Below the pieces are notes generated by a model. That model made no database searches and was not told the DNA's origin. It worked only from the letters and a program-made list of their open reading frames with translations. From NCBI RefSeq assembly GCF_000243235.1, contig NZ_JH594606.1, positions 1,561,131 through 1,625,130 on the forward strand: a DNA stretch of 64,000 bases, in the 5' to 3' direction. Each line of letters starts with the position of its first letter. The stretch's first letter is position 1. Positions 40,814 through 49,648 of this stretch are shown piece by piece. The position numbers and the translations under genes are program-made. The stretch comes from Gillisia limnaea DSM 15749. Lineage in GTDB: Bacteria > Bacteroidota > Bacteroidia > Flavobacteriales > Flavobacteriaceae.

Positions 40814-42136
40814 ATGATCAACAAAATTAAATTATCAGCCTGTGCTATGATCCTGGGGGTTTCGGGGTTTGCACAAGAAGTTGAGTTTACAGAATATGAT
40901 TTGGATAACGGGCTACACGTTATTTTACATCAGGACAAAACAGCTCCTGTGGTTTCTACCTCGGTAATGTACCACGTGGGTGGAAAGGATTTAAAGAATA
41001 ATAAGACCGGGTTTGCGCATTTCTTTGAGCACTTATTATTTGAAGGTACCGAGAATATCCCAAAAGGAACTTTTATGTCTACAATAAGTTCCAATGGAGG
41101 AACCTTTAATGCTACCACATCCCTGGACCGCACATACTACTACGAAACATTTTCTTCAAACAAACTGGAACTAGGGCTTTGGCTGGAATCAGAACGTATG
41201 CTTCATCCAAAAATTGACCAGAGTGGAGTAGACACTCAAAACGAAGTGGTTAAAGAAGAGCGAAGGAGAAGTTATGACAACCGTCCCTACGGAAACCTCC
41301 TTTCTGTAATTCAAAGCAACCTTTTTGAAAAACATCCGTATAAAGATCCAAACATAGGCTATATGGATGATCTTGACGCGGCAGAACTGAAAGAATTCAA
41401 TGAATATTTTGATGAATTCTATGGTCCAAACAATGCTACCCTGGTAGTTGCAGGAGATATTGACATAGAAAAAACCAAAAGTCTTATCGAAGATTATTTT
41501 GGTCCTATCCCAACCGGAAAAGAGGTTAACCGCTCCCTTATTGAGGAAAAACCCTTGGCAAGCGTGAAACGCGATACCTTTTATGATGCCAACATACAAA
41601 TTCCGGCGAGCATATTAGCCTGGAGAACACCATCTATGAAAGAAAAGGATGCGTATGTGCTAAACATGATCTCTACATTATTATCTGAAGGAAGATCTTC
41701 CCGCTTATATAAAAAATTGGTCGACGATCAAAAACAAGCCCTTGAGGTAGCTGCATTCCATTTACCATTGGAAGATTATGGGATGTACGCCATATTTGCT
41801 ATTCCGTTAGGCGATGCGAGCTTGAATACTTTGAATGAAGAAATTGATGAAGAAATTTTAAAGCTTCAGAATACCTTGATCTCAGACCGGGAATTTCAAA
41901 AACTTCAAAACACTTTTGAAAATCGTTTTGTAAATGCAAACAGCAGCGTTTCAGGAATTGCAGAATCTCTTGCAACCTACAACGTGTTATTCGAAAACAC
42001 CAATCTTATAAATAAAGAAATTGAGATCTACCGTTCAATTACGCCAAAAGATGTGCAGCGTGTTGCCAACGAATATTTGAAACTGGATGCAAGAGCTATA
42101 CTTAGTTACCTTCCTAAAACTGATGATGTTAAATAA
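40814..42136 (+). CDS. Secreted M16-family zinc metallopeptidase (active subunit)
   Basis: 440 residues. A signal peptide (cleavage near GFAQE, about residue 21) sends it to the periplasm. The inverted zinc motif HxxEH is H69-F-F-E72-H73 in GFAHFFEHLLFEG, and the third zinc ligand glutamate lies in the conserved KEERRRSYDNRPYG segment (about 147-160). It is a one-half pitrilysin/processing-peptidase unit, so it needs a partner. That partner is the second M16 gene, starting 10 bp downstream. Together they should form a heterodimer, probably degrading peptides in the periplasm. Confidence 0.93.
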   Translation: MINKIKLSACAMILGVSGFAQEVEFTEYDLDNGLHVILHQDKTAPVVSTSVMYHVGGKDLKNNKTGFAHFFEHLLFEGTENIPKGTFMSTISSNGGTFNATTSLDRTYYYETFSSNKLELGLWLESERMLHPKIDQSGVDTQNEVVKEERRRSYDNRPYGNLLSVIQSNLFEKHPYKDPNIGYMDDLDAAELKEFNEYFDEFYGPNNATLVVAGDIDIEKTKSLIEDYFGPIPTGKEVNRSLIEEKPLASVKRDTFYDANIQIPASILAWRTPSMKEKDAYVLNMISTLLSEGRSSRLYKKLVDDQKQALEVAAFHLPLEDYGMYAIFAIPLGDASLNTLNEEIDEEILKLQNTLISDREFQKLQNTFENRFVNANSSVSGIAESLATYNVLFENTNLINKEIEIYRSITPKDVQRVANEYLKLDARAILSYLPKTDDVK

Positions 42137-42145
42137 TATACTATA

Positions 42146-44218
42146 ATGAAAAACATGAAAAATTTAATATTGACCCTAAATGCAGTCTTCTTTTTGGCTT
42201 TTTCAACTTTTGCACAAATAGACAGAAGTAAACAGCCCGAAGCCGGACCTGCGCCAAAAATAAATATTCAAAAACCCAAAACCTTCACCCTTACTAATGG
42301 CTTGCAGGTTATGGTGGTTGAAAACCACAAACTTCCCCGGGTAAGCGCGGTGCTAATTATGGATAACCCGCCTGCTCCCGAAGGCGCAGATGCCGGGATC
42401 TCCGGTCTTACAAGCAGCCTTTTAGGTACAGGCACCCAAAAAACTTCCAAAGATGATTTCAACGAGGAAATAGATTTTTTAGGGGCCAATGTAAACTTAA
42501 GCGCAGGAAGTGCAAGAGCCAATACGCTTTCAAAATATTTCCCCAGAGTTCTGGAATTAATGGCTGAAGGTGCATTACAACCTAAATTCACACAGGAAGA
42601 ACTGGACATCAACAAACAGCGTCAAATCGAAGGATTAAAAAGTAATGAAAAGGACGTATCCTTTAATGCAAGAAGAGTTAGACAAGCTTTGACCTACGGT
42701 AAGGACCATCCTTATGGAGAACTTACCACGCCAGAATCCCTTGAAAACATAACTCTGGAAAAAATACAGAATTATTACAACAAGAATTTTGTCCCTACCA
42801 ATGCTTATTTAGCTATTATAGGAGATGTAAAATTTGAAGAAGCAAAAAAACTTGTTGAAAAACATTTCGCCACCTGGAAAAAGAGCGCGGTAACAACTGC
42901 AAACCTTCCGGAAGTTAAAAATGAGAAAGGTTTACAAATAAACTTTGTAGACATGCCAAATGCAGTGCAAAGCGAAATAGCTGTTGTAAACAGTACTAAT
43001 CTCAAAAAAAATGATCCAGATTATTTCGCCGCTTTGGTCGCCAATCAAATCCTTGGAGGAGGTGACGGAAGGCTTTTCTTAAACCTTAGGGAAGATAAAG
43101 GATATACCTATGGGGCATATTCTTCTTTGGGCAGCAATAAATATGTTTCTTCCTTTGTAGCCTCTGCCCAGGTTAGAAATGCAGTTACAGACAGTGCAAC
43201 CGTAGCTTTTCTTGAAGAGATCAAAAGGATAAGAACTGAAAAAGTTTCTGAAAAGGAATTAGAGGATGCAAAAAATAACTATACTGGAAGTTTTGTATTA
43301 TCCCTTGAACAACCGGCAACTATAGCAGGATATGCTCTGGATATTGAAACAGAAAATCTTCCTAAGAATTTTTATGAAACGTACCTTCAAAAATTGAATG
43401 CTGTTACTGTTGAAGATGTTCAACGCGTTGCAAATAAATACTTCAAAATTGATGAGGCAAGAATTATAATTGCCGGAAAAGGAAGTGAAATTTCAGAAAA
43501 TCTTGAAAAATTTACTTTCAATGGAAAAGAGATTCCGGTAAAATATTACAATAAAAAAGGAATTCAGGTTGACAAACCAGAGTTTAACAAAGCCGTAGAT
43601 CCTACTGTTACTGCAGAATCTATTTTGAATAAATACATCCAGGCTATTGGCGGAAAACAAGCTGTTGATAACGTGGAAAGTGTATTGATGACTGCAACTG
43701 CCGAAATTCAAGGTCAAAAATTAGATCTTGAAATTAAAACCACAGCAAAAGGAAAATCCCTACAAGTGGTTTCAATGGGCGGAAATGCCATTAGTAAACA
43801 AGTGTTTGACGGAACCACGGGTTTTGCGGTTGTACAGGGTCAAAAAATACCATTCACAGAAGAGCAAATAACCGATGTTAAAGCAGATGCCGCTCCTTTC
43901 CCTGAATTGATAGTAAAGGATGCAAGGGTAATGGGGATTGAAGCTGTAGATGGTAAAGACGCTTATGCAATCGCCTTAAACGATAAAACTACCGCGTTTT
44001 ACGATATGGAAACAGGTTTAAAAGTTAAGTCCGTAAAAACTGTTACCCAGGGTCCGCAAACTATGGAGGTTCCAACCGGCTATAGCAACTACCAGGAAGT
44101 GAACGGAATTAAATTCCCATTTACCGTGACCCAATCCTTTGGACCACAATCCATTGAATTCACTGTGAATGAGATGAAAATAAACGATGGAGTTGAAGAA
44201 AGTGATTTCGTAGAATAA
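42146..44218 (+). CDS. M16-family protein lacking the zinc motif, with C-terminal LolA-like domain
   Basis: 690 residues with a signal peptide (cleavage near FAQIDR). The M16 fold covers about 45-460, but at the HxxEH position it has GISGLTSSLLGTGTQK, so it is the inactive half. It retains the substrate-closing region LREDKGYTYGAYSS (R/Y pair) characteristic of the non-catalytic subunit. Residues about 480-690 form an extra beta-rich domain (ILNKYIQAIGGKQAVDNVES; then repeated strands) resembling the outer-membrane lipoprotein-carrier (LolA/LolB) fold. It is coupled with the active M16 gene upstream and followed by a terminator. Confidence 0.9.
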   Translation: MKNMKNLILTLNAVFFLAFSTFAQIDRSKQPEAGPAPKINIQKPKTFTLTNGLQVMVVENHKLPRVSAVLIMDNPPAPEGADAGISGLTSSLLGTGTQKTSKDDFNEEIDFLGANVNLSAGSARANTLSKYFPRVLELMAEGALQPKFTQEELDINKQRQIEGLKSNEKDVSFNARRVRQALTYGKDHPYGELTTPESLENITLEKIQNYYNKNFVPTNAYLAIIGDVKFEEAKKLVEKHFATWKKSAVTTANLPEVKNEKGLQINFVDMPNAVQSEIAVVNSTNLKKNDPDYFAALVANQILGGGDGRLFLNLREDKGYTYGAYSSLGSNKYVSSFVASAQVRNAVTDSATVAFLEEIKRIRTEKVSEKELEDAKNNYTGSFVLSLEQPATIAGYALDIETENLPKNFYETYLQKLNAVTVEDVQRVANKYFKIDEARIIIAGKGSEISENLEKFTFNGKEIPVKYYNKKGIQVDKPEFNKAVDPTVTAESILNKYIQAIGGKQAVDNVESVLMTATAEIQGQKLDLEIKTTAKGKSLQVVSMGGNAISKQVFDGTTGFAVVQGQKIPFTEEQITDVKADAAPFPELIVKDARVMGIEAVDGKDAYAIALNDKTTAFYDMETGLKVKSVKTVTQGPQTMEVPTGYSNYQEVNGIKFPFTVTQSFGPQSIEFTVNEMKINDGVEESDFVE

Positions 44219-44237
44219 TATTTTTTTATTGATGTAG

Positions 44238-44268
44238 AAACGACCGGCTGTTAAAGGCCGGTCGTTTT
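44238..44268 (+). terminator. Terminator of the M16 pair, overlapping the convergent gene's 3' end
   Basis: AACGACCGGC pairs with GCCGGTCGTT around TGTTAAAG and is followed by TTG then TTTTT. The right arm and loop lie inside the last codons of the convergent DMT transporter gene (stop at 44251-44253). Confidence 0.8.
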
Positions 44269-45159
44269 GTTTTTAGTGTACAGGTTCTTTGAACGATTCA
44301 CCAAAAATACCCCTAACAAAATAACAAGGGCCGAAATAAGCTGAAGATAACTAAACACCTCTCCATCTAAAAAACCCCAAATCAATCCCACTATAGGGAT
44401 TGTATAGGTAACGGAGGTAGAAAATACGGGATCTGATATCTGAATAAGTGTATTGAAGATAATCAACGCAATCCCTGTACCTATTACCCCAAGAATAACA
44501 ACATAAAGCACCGATAAGGAAACTACAGGATCTGACATCATTTCCTTTACCGAAAAGCCGGTGTATACCAACACCAGGATGGAAGGGATCAATAGCACAA
44601 AAAAGTTTCCGGCAGCTATTCCCAATGCCGAAATATCTGCCATATAGGTTTTAATAATATTGACATTTATAGCATAGCAACCTGCGGCAAGGATCACCAG
44701 GCCAGAATATAGGTAGTTTTGATCTGGATTAACCTCTGCTCCACTAAAAATTAATCCAAGAGTTCCAAGTAAACCAACTGTTACTCCCAGGACCTTATTT
44801 TGAGTGAAGGCAATGCGGAAAAATAACACCCCAAAGATCAAGGTAAGCAAAGGAGTTGTGGCGTTCAAAATGGAAGCTATGGCACTATCAATCTCTGTTT
44901 CTGCATAAGCAAAAAGGTAAGCAGGAAAAAAGGAACCCAGGAAACCGGAAATAATTATCCATTTCCATTGTTGCTTTTTGAGTTTTATAATTTGTTTAAA
45001 ACCCACAAGAACTAAAAATACAGCTGCAAAAAAAATCCTGAATGAACCTAACTGTAAGGCTGTTAATCCTATAAGTCCTTTTTTAATAAGAATGAAAGAA
45101 CTGCCCCAAACCAGGGACAGGAGAATCAAATAGATCCATTTAAGATTTTTTAAGGGCAT
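44251..45159 (-). CDS. EamA-domain drug/metabolite transporter (DMT superfamily)
   Basis: 302 residues with ten TM segments arranged as two EamA repeats (about 8-140 and 152-290). The first repeat has LVWGSSFILIKKGLIGL and the second GCYAINVNIIKTYM, both typical. It exports or imports a small metabolite; EamA proteins are too diverse for a substrate to be named. It probably forms a single-gene unit between the M16 genes and gldD. Confidence 0.9.
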   Translation of the reverse strand: MPLKNLKWIYLILLSLVWGSSFILIKKGLIGLTALQLGSFRIFFAAVFLVLVGFKQIIKLKKQQWKWIIISGFLGSFFPAYLFAYAETEIDSAIASILNATTPLLTLIFGVLFFRIAFTQNKVLGVTVGLLGTLGLIFSGAEVNPDQNYLYSGLVILAAGCYAINVNIIKTYMADISALGIAAGNFFVLLIPSILVLVYTGFSVKEMMSDPVVSLSVLYVVILGVIGTGIALIIFNTLIQISDPVFSTSVTYTIPIVGLIWGFLDGEVFSYLQLISALVILLGVFLVNRSKNLYTKNKTTGL

Positions 45160-45224
45160 AGATAAAAATTAAAGTGAAAAAAAGAGGCAAAGCACTGTTA
45201 ATTTAGAAGTGCTAAAACTTATTA

Positions 45225-45788
45225 TTAATTTCTCCACTGAAGAGTCTCCATCAAATGTTTAATATCTTTCTTTAGATAAGCAGCAGCAGGCATAATAGAA
45301 TCAAAATTGGGTTTTTGATTGAAATATAGGGATCCTGTAATAAAATGTGAAGTGCTGTCGGTAAGGTAAAACTGCGCCTGGGAAGCTGCATTTCCTTCAA
45401 CCTCGTATAACATTCCATAGGTTCTATGAGCCGGGTTTTGGTAAACATCACCCTCTATAAAATCTGCTTTTATGGTATGCTGCAAAGGGAGTTTTTGAGC
45501 ATCCATTAAAAGGGAATCCAGATTGTTATTAACATCCTGATACGTGATAAAAAGTGTTGCATCCAGTAATGGATAATTGATGTTTAACCAACAGTTTCCG
45601 GTGCCCTTCGCATCTAAAATTCGGGAAATCTCATTGATTTCAAACTCATAGGGACAGTTCAGGTTTGCCGGAGTGTATTTCGCCTCAGGAAATTCCAATG
45701 CAAGAAAAGCCTTCGGTTTAGGAAGGGTTTCATCTTTACAGCCAAAAATAAATAGGAGGAGTGAAAAATATAAAAAAAGTTTTTTCAT
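45225..45788 (-). CDS. gldD: Gliding-motility lipoprotein GldD
   Basis: 187 residues. The lipobox places C17 (LFIFGCKDE) as the lipidated residue. The mature sequence matches GldD: LALEFPEAKYTP, NCPYEFEINEISRI, HTIKADFIEGDVYQNPAHRTYGMLYEVEGNAASQAQFYLTDS in segments. GldD is required for Bacteroidota gliding and the linked type IX secretion system in Flavobacterium johnsoniae. gldE lies 120 bp upstream on the same strand, the conserved arrangement. Presence of gldD/gldE does not by itself prove that this organism glides. Confidence 0.93.
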   Translation of the reverse strand: MKKLFLYFSLLLFIFGCKDETLPKPKAFLALEFPEAKYTPANLNCPYEFEINEISRILDAKGTGNCWLNINYPLLDATLFITYQDVNNNLDSLLMDAQKLPLQHTIKADFIEGDVYQNPAHRTYGMLYEVEGNAASQAQFYLTDSTSHFITGSLYFNQKPNFDSIMPAAAYLKKDIKHLMETLQWRN

Positions 45789-45908
45789 CTGTTTATTTTA
45801 TAGTCTTAGCCAACGTATGGACCGTACATATAATCATCTCCTGTGTGAGAAATTTTTCTAATGGATGGTTTCATCAGTATAATTTATTCAGAAGTAATTA
45901 TTCTTCGC

Positions 45909-47231
45909 TTAGACCGGCTCAATGCTAAGTTTGATTTGCTTAATACGCTTATTATCAATAACCTCAATAGTAAACTTATAATTCAGGAACGTGATGATCT
46001 CATTCTTTTTAGGGAAACTTCCGGAGATCTCAAGTAAAAATCCAGCCAGGGTTTCCGATTCTCCTTTGTTTTCTTCGAAAGCTGACGGATCCTCCAGTTT
46101 AATTATCTTGTAAAAATCCTTTAATGGAGTCTTACCTTCAAAAACAAAATTGGATTCATCCAGTTTTGAGAAGATGAGATCTTCATCGTCAAACTCATCA
46201 TTTATATCTCCCACGATTTCTTCTATAATATCTTCAAGGGAAATGAGTCCGCTGGTTCCTCCGTATTCATCTACTACGATAGCAAGGTGATTTTTTTTTA
46301 CCTTAAATTCATTTAGCAAATCATCCAGTTTTTTATTTTCAGGAACAAAGTAAGGATCCCTTAACAAACTCACCCAGTCAAATTGTTTTTTGTCGATATA
46401 AGGCAAAAGATCCTTTACATATAGAATACCAGTTACCTGATCGATATTTTCCTTGTAAACAGGAATTCTAGAATATCCGTTCTCTATAATTTCAGGAACT
46501 ATCTCTTCAAAGCTTTGATTTTCATTTAAGGCGAAAATATCCATTCGGGGCTTCATTACCTGCTTTGTATCGGTATTTCCAAAGGATACGATCCCTCTCA
46601 AGATCTTTTGCTCCTCATGCGAAGTTTCTTCTTCCCTGGTAAGTTCCAGCGCCTGTGATAATTGATCTATACTTATATAACTTCGTTGTTTCCCCAAACG
46701 CTCATGTATAAAGAGTGTAATGGCACGCATTGGAATACTTAAAGGAGCAAATAAGGTGTCCAGCACATTTAGCGGATACGCCATAAAATTTGAAAATTTC
46801 ACGTTATTCCTGCTTGCATATACCTTCGGAAGGATCTCGCCAAACAATAATATTAAGAAGGTTACAACCCCAACTTCAATAACAAACTTAAAATCGATCC
46901 CAAAAACAAGGGTATTCATATTTCCGAAGAACTCATCGGTGAGTGTGTCAAAAAGCAACACGATGGCAATATTTATGGAATTATTGGCCACGAGAATGGT
47001 AGCCAGTAATTTTTTGGGTTTCTCGAGCAGTTTAACAACTATTTTTTGGGTATTGCTCCTTTTTCCATTAACCGTAATGAAATTTGCAGGTGTGAGGGAA
47101 AAAAAAGCCACTTCGGCTCCGGAAATAAGCGCTGAACCAATAAGCAGGACAAAAACCGCAATAATGCCTCCTATTTGTGAGACATCATAAGAAATAAATG
47201 ATAAGATTAAACTGGGAGGATCCGGATCCAA
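45909..47231 (-). CDS. gldE: Gliding-motility-associated protein GldE (CorC/HlyC family)
   Basis: 440 residues. The N-terminal DUF21 membrane domain (about 15-190, four TM segments) includes SALISGAEVAFFSLTPANF. A CBS-domain pair (about 205-330) has VMKPRMDIFAL and HLAIVVDEYGGTSGLISLED, and a C-terminal CorC/HlyC transporter-associated domain follows. The start is TTG at 47231 (MDPDPPS), the conserved N-terminus; no ATG is available. GldE is partly interchangeable with GldD in supporting gliding. It is 21 bp after ssb, within the conserved mutY-ssb-gldE-gldD order. Confidence 0.93.
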   Translation of the reverse strand: MDPDPPSLILSFISYDVSQIGGIIAVFVLLIGSALISGAEVAFFSLTPANFITVNGKRSNTQKIVVKLLEKPKKLLATILVANNSINIAIVLLFDTLTDEFFGNMNTLVFGIDFKFVIEVGVVTFLILLFGEILPKVYASRNNVKFSNFMAYPLNVLDTLFAPLSIPMRAITLFIHERLGKQRSYISIDQLSQALELTREEETSHEEQKILRGIVSFGNTDTKQVMKPRMDIFALNENQSFEEIVPEIIENGYSRIPVYKENIDQVTGILYVKDLLPYIDKKQFDWVSLLRDPYFVPENKKLDDLLNEFKVKKNHLAIVVDEYGGTSGLISLEDIIEEIVGDINDEFDDEDLIFSKLDESNFVFEGKTPLKDFYKIIKLEDPSAFEENKGESETLAGFLLEISGSFPKKNEIITFLNYKFTIEVIDNKRIKQIKLSIEPV

Positions 47232-47252
47232 TTGCTATATTTTTAGTTAAAC

Positions 47253-47717
47253 TTAGAAGGGAAGATCGTCTTCATCTTCCTTTCCCAAAGGTTGATTTTG
47301 ATTTGCAAAAGTATCATTTTTTGGTTCGGAAACAGTCTTGGAGGAAGCTGAATTTTGTGGTGGCTGAGATCCGGTACTTTCTTTTGGAGATAGAAATGTA
47401 AAATCGGTGCATTGAATCTCAACCGAATAGCGCTCCACTCCCTTATCATCGGTCCATTTTCTGTTTTTCAATCTGCCTTCAATATATACTTTATCCCCCT
47501 TTTTAAGGTATTTCTCGCATATCTCTGCAGCTTTATTTCGCACTACTATATTATGCCATTCGGTATTTTCCACCCGTTGCCCTGTAGATTTATTGGTGTA
47601 AACTTCATTTGTTGCCAATGGAAACCTTCCAATGGAATTTCCACCTTCAAAATAATGCATTTTCACATCATCCCCGGTATGCCCTATCAACATTACTTTA
47701 TTCAGTGTACCTGTCAT
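47253..47717 (-). CDS. ssb: Single-stranded DNA-binding protein
   Basis: 154 residues. The OB-fold occupies about 1-108 (TGTLNKVMLIGHTGDDVK, WHNIVVRNKAAEICEKYLKKGDKVYIEGRL). A Gln/Ser/Asn-rich disordered tail follows and ends in the protein-interaction tip EDEDDLPF. It coats ssDNA in replication and repair. It lies between mutY and gldE on the minus strand. Confidence 0.96.
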   Translation of the reverse strand: MTGTLNKVMLIGHTGDDVKMHYFEGGNSIGRFPLATNEVYTNKSTGQRVENTEWHNIVVRNKAAEICEKYLKKGDKVYIEGRLKNRKWTDDKGVERYSVEIQCTDFTFLSPKESTGSQPPQNSASSKTVSEPKNDTFANQNQPLGKEDEDDLPF

Positions 47718-47853
47718 AATTTAAAGAATTTTAATCCGTGAAACAACACGAACTTATGGATTAATTATGTTTAAAAATAAATAAAATTATTCAGTAAGTA
47801 ATCAACAAAAGAGGAAATCTATCAATGCAAAATTATATTGTTGTATCCTGTTA

Positions 47854-48903
47854 TCAATATTCAGAAAAATTATAATCCTGAATAAAATTCGCTATCAAAA
47901 CAGGTACAGGATACTCGCTAAGATTCTCTATAGAAACAGAATTTTCAGGTAATTTATTCTTTTTTATCAACCAGAAATTAGTGAAAATATGCTGGTGGGA
48001 AAGTTTATGTATAATAGGACTGCTATTATATAAGGTAATTTGCTTTGGATCTTTCCCCGCAAAGCTTATAAATTCCTCCTCCAGAAGAATTTCCTCCTCC
48101 TTAAGCCGGGTTGTTGTTTCCACAAGTGGAAATTGATACAAGCCTTCCCAAATACCTTTTCCCAAACGCTGTTCTATAAGAGTTGTATTTTCTTCAGAAA
48201 TAAAAACAAGGTAATTAAAGTATCGCTTCCTCACTTTTGCCTTCTTCAACTTTATGGGGAGCTGAGAAATTTTTCCATTTTTCAAAGCAAGACAACTGCC
48301 CGAAAGAGGACAACTTTCACAAAGCGGCAACTGAGGTTTGCACTGCAAGGCTCCAAATTCCATTACCGCCTGATTATAGGTGCCGGGATTTTCACAATCC
48401 AGCAATTCGGTCGCCAATAGTTTGAATTCTTTTATTCCTGCACTACTGTTCACAGGGGTTTCAATATCAAAATATCGTGCCAGTACCCTGTAAACGTTAC
48501 CATCTACCACAGGGACAGGTTCATTATAGCATATGGAAGCAATGGCGCTGGCAGTATAATCTCCCACTCCTTTCAACTTGAGCAAGCCTTTGTAATTTTC
48601 CGGAAATTTTCCATTTAATTCGGATGCTACAAATTGAGCGGTGGCGTGAAGATTACGCGCGCGGGAGTAATAACCAAGGCCCTGCCAAAGCTTCAAAACC
48701 TTTTCCTGCGGAGCTTCAGCTAACTGAAAAACGTCAGGAAATTCTTTTATAAACTTATAATAATAGGGAAGCCCCTGAGCTATTCTTGTTTGCTGAAGCA
48801 TAATTTCGCTCAACCAGACGTGATAAGGATTGGCCGTTTTTCGCCAGGGTAAATCCCTTTTATTCTCTAAATACCAATTAACCAGTGTTTTATGAAATAG
48901 CAT
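47854..48903 (-). CDS. mutY: A/G-specific adenine glycosylase MutY
   Basis: 349 residues. It removes adenine mispaired with 8-oxoguanine. The catalytic region is SEIMLQQTRIAQGLPYY with its glutamate (about E33), the HhH motif is LKGVGDYTASAIASIC with the following catalytic aspartate, and the 4Fe-4S loop is C-x6-C-x2-C-x5-C (CKPQLPLCESCPLSGSC). The C-terminal Nudix-like 8-oxoG-recognition domain spans about 225-345. It is upstream of ssb on the same strand and divergent from the HU gene. Confidence 0.96.
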   Translation of the reverse strand: MLFHKTLVNWYLENKRDLPWRKTANPYHVWLSEIMLQQTRIAQGLPYYYKFIKEFPDVFQLAEAPQEKVLKLWQGLGYYSRARNLHATAQFVASELNGKFPENYKGLLKLKGVGDYTASAIASICYNEPVPVVDGNVYRVLARYFDIETPVNSSAGIKEFKLLATELLDCENPGTYNQAVMEFGALQCKPQLPLCESCPLSGSCLALKNGKISQLPIKLKKAKVRKRYFNYLVFISEENTTLIEQRLGKGIWEGLYQFPLVETTTRLKEEEILLEEEFISFAGKDPKQITLYNSSPIIHKLSHQHIFTNFWLIKKNKLPENSVSIENLSEYPVPVLIANFIQDYNFSEY

Positions 48904-48988
48904 CCGTATAGATGTTTGATTGCAAGTATAAATCTTTATTTGGTTACTATTTAATGAATTAGGATTGAAATATTGGAGATTTAATTCA

Positions 48989-48996
48989 TATATTTG
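48989..48996 (+). promoter_or_regulatory. Bacteroidota -7 promoter element for the HU gene
   Basis: TATATTTG with an upstream TTG at 48965-48967 that could be the -33 element (21-bp spacing). The leader would be about 42 nt. Confidence 0.6.
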
Positions 48997-49044
48997 CCCC
49001 CTTGAAATTTAGGAACCCCAATTATAATAATAAATAGAAAGAAA

Positions 49045-49335
49045 ATGACGAAAGCAGATATCGTAGCCAAAATCTCCGAGAAATTAGGAATGGAAAAAGG
49101 TGATGTACAGGCAACTGTTGAAACATTTATGGAAGAAGTAAAAACTTCCCTTGAAAGTGGAGATAATGTTTATTTAAGAGGATTTGGTAGCTTTGTAATT
49201 AAAACAAGAGCCGAAAAAACCGGAAGAAACATCTCGAAAAATACCACCATTAAAATACCGGCCCACAATATCCCGGCATTTAAACCAGCAAGAATTTTTG
49301 TTGATGGTGTGAAAACCAACGTAGAAGTTAAATAA
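49045..49335 (+). CDS. hup: HU-family DNA-binding protein
   Basis: 96 residues, a standard HU/IHF subunit. It has the N-terminal helical dimerisation part (MTKADIVAKISEKLGMEKGD) and the DNA-minor-groove arm with RGFGSFVIKTRAEKTGRNI and the proline tip IPAHNIPAFKPA. It bends and compacts the chromosome. It precedes a tiny basic gene and RNase E/G, a conserved flavobacterial order. Confidence 0.95.
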   Translation: MTKADIVAKISEKLGMEKGDVQATVETFMEEVKTSLESGDNVYLRGFGSFVIKTRAEKTGRNISKNTTIKIPAHNIPAFKPARIFVDGVKTNVEVK

Positions 49336-49397
49336 AACCCCCTTTTTAATAAACAGGGAAAAGAATAGAATTACTAATTTAAAAAAACACCAACACT

Positions 49398-49487
49398 ATG
49401 CCAAGTGGTAAAAAAAGAAAAAGACATAAGGTAGCAACGCACAAGCGTAAAAAAAGAAGTAGAGCTAACCGCCACAAGAAAAAGTAG
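49398..49487 (+). CDS. 29-residue highly basic protein, probable small ribosomal protein (bL38-like)
   Basis: ATG at 49398 to TAG at 49485 encodes 29 residues: MPSGKKRKRHKVATHKRKKR followed by SRANRHKKK. Eighteen residues are Lys, Arg or His-type basic (K, R, H count dominates), with no hydrophobic core, as in bacterial ribosomal proteins that thread through rRNA (compare bTHX or L34). I recall an extra small ribosomal protein called bL38 in the Flavobacterium johnsoniae ribosome, and this gene fits that description; the identity is from memory. The position between HU and RNase E/G is conserved in Flavobacteriaceae. The stop codon lies inside the left arm of the following terminator. Confidence 0.75.
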   Translation: MPSGKKRKRHKVATHKRKKRSRANRHKKK

Positions 49488-49507
49488 TGCTCTCACTACT
49501 TTTTTTT
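49481..49507 (+). terminator. Terminator overlapping the stop codon of the small basic gene
   Basis: AAAGTAGTG, loop CTCT, CACTACTTT, then six further Ts. The TAG stop (49485-49487) is inside the left arm, so a terminating ribosome covers the hairpin as it forms. Confidence 0.85.
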
Positions 49508-49602
49508 AGTAAAAGACGTTCTTTGAAATTGAAACCTTATTTAGATTGCTGAAATAAAGGTTTCTTCAGGATTAAAAACCCTGTGAAAATTTAATGTTTA
49601 AT

Positions 49603-49633
49603 CCATTCCGAATCCCGAATTTTCGGGGCGGGA
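49603..49633. repeat. Imperfect palindrome upstream of the RNase E/G gene
   Basis: ATCCCGAATTTTCGGGGCGG: a CCCGA/TCGGG hairpin that ends 16 bp before the GTG start. It may be a small dispersed palindrome or a leader hairpin. Confidence 0.4.
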
Positions 49634-49648
49634 TAAAAATCTAATCAA

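Noticed and set aside
42146..44218. Second active zinc peptidase
   Set aside because: The HxxEH motif is replaced by residues without zinc ligands; it is the inactive partner.
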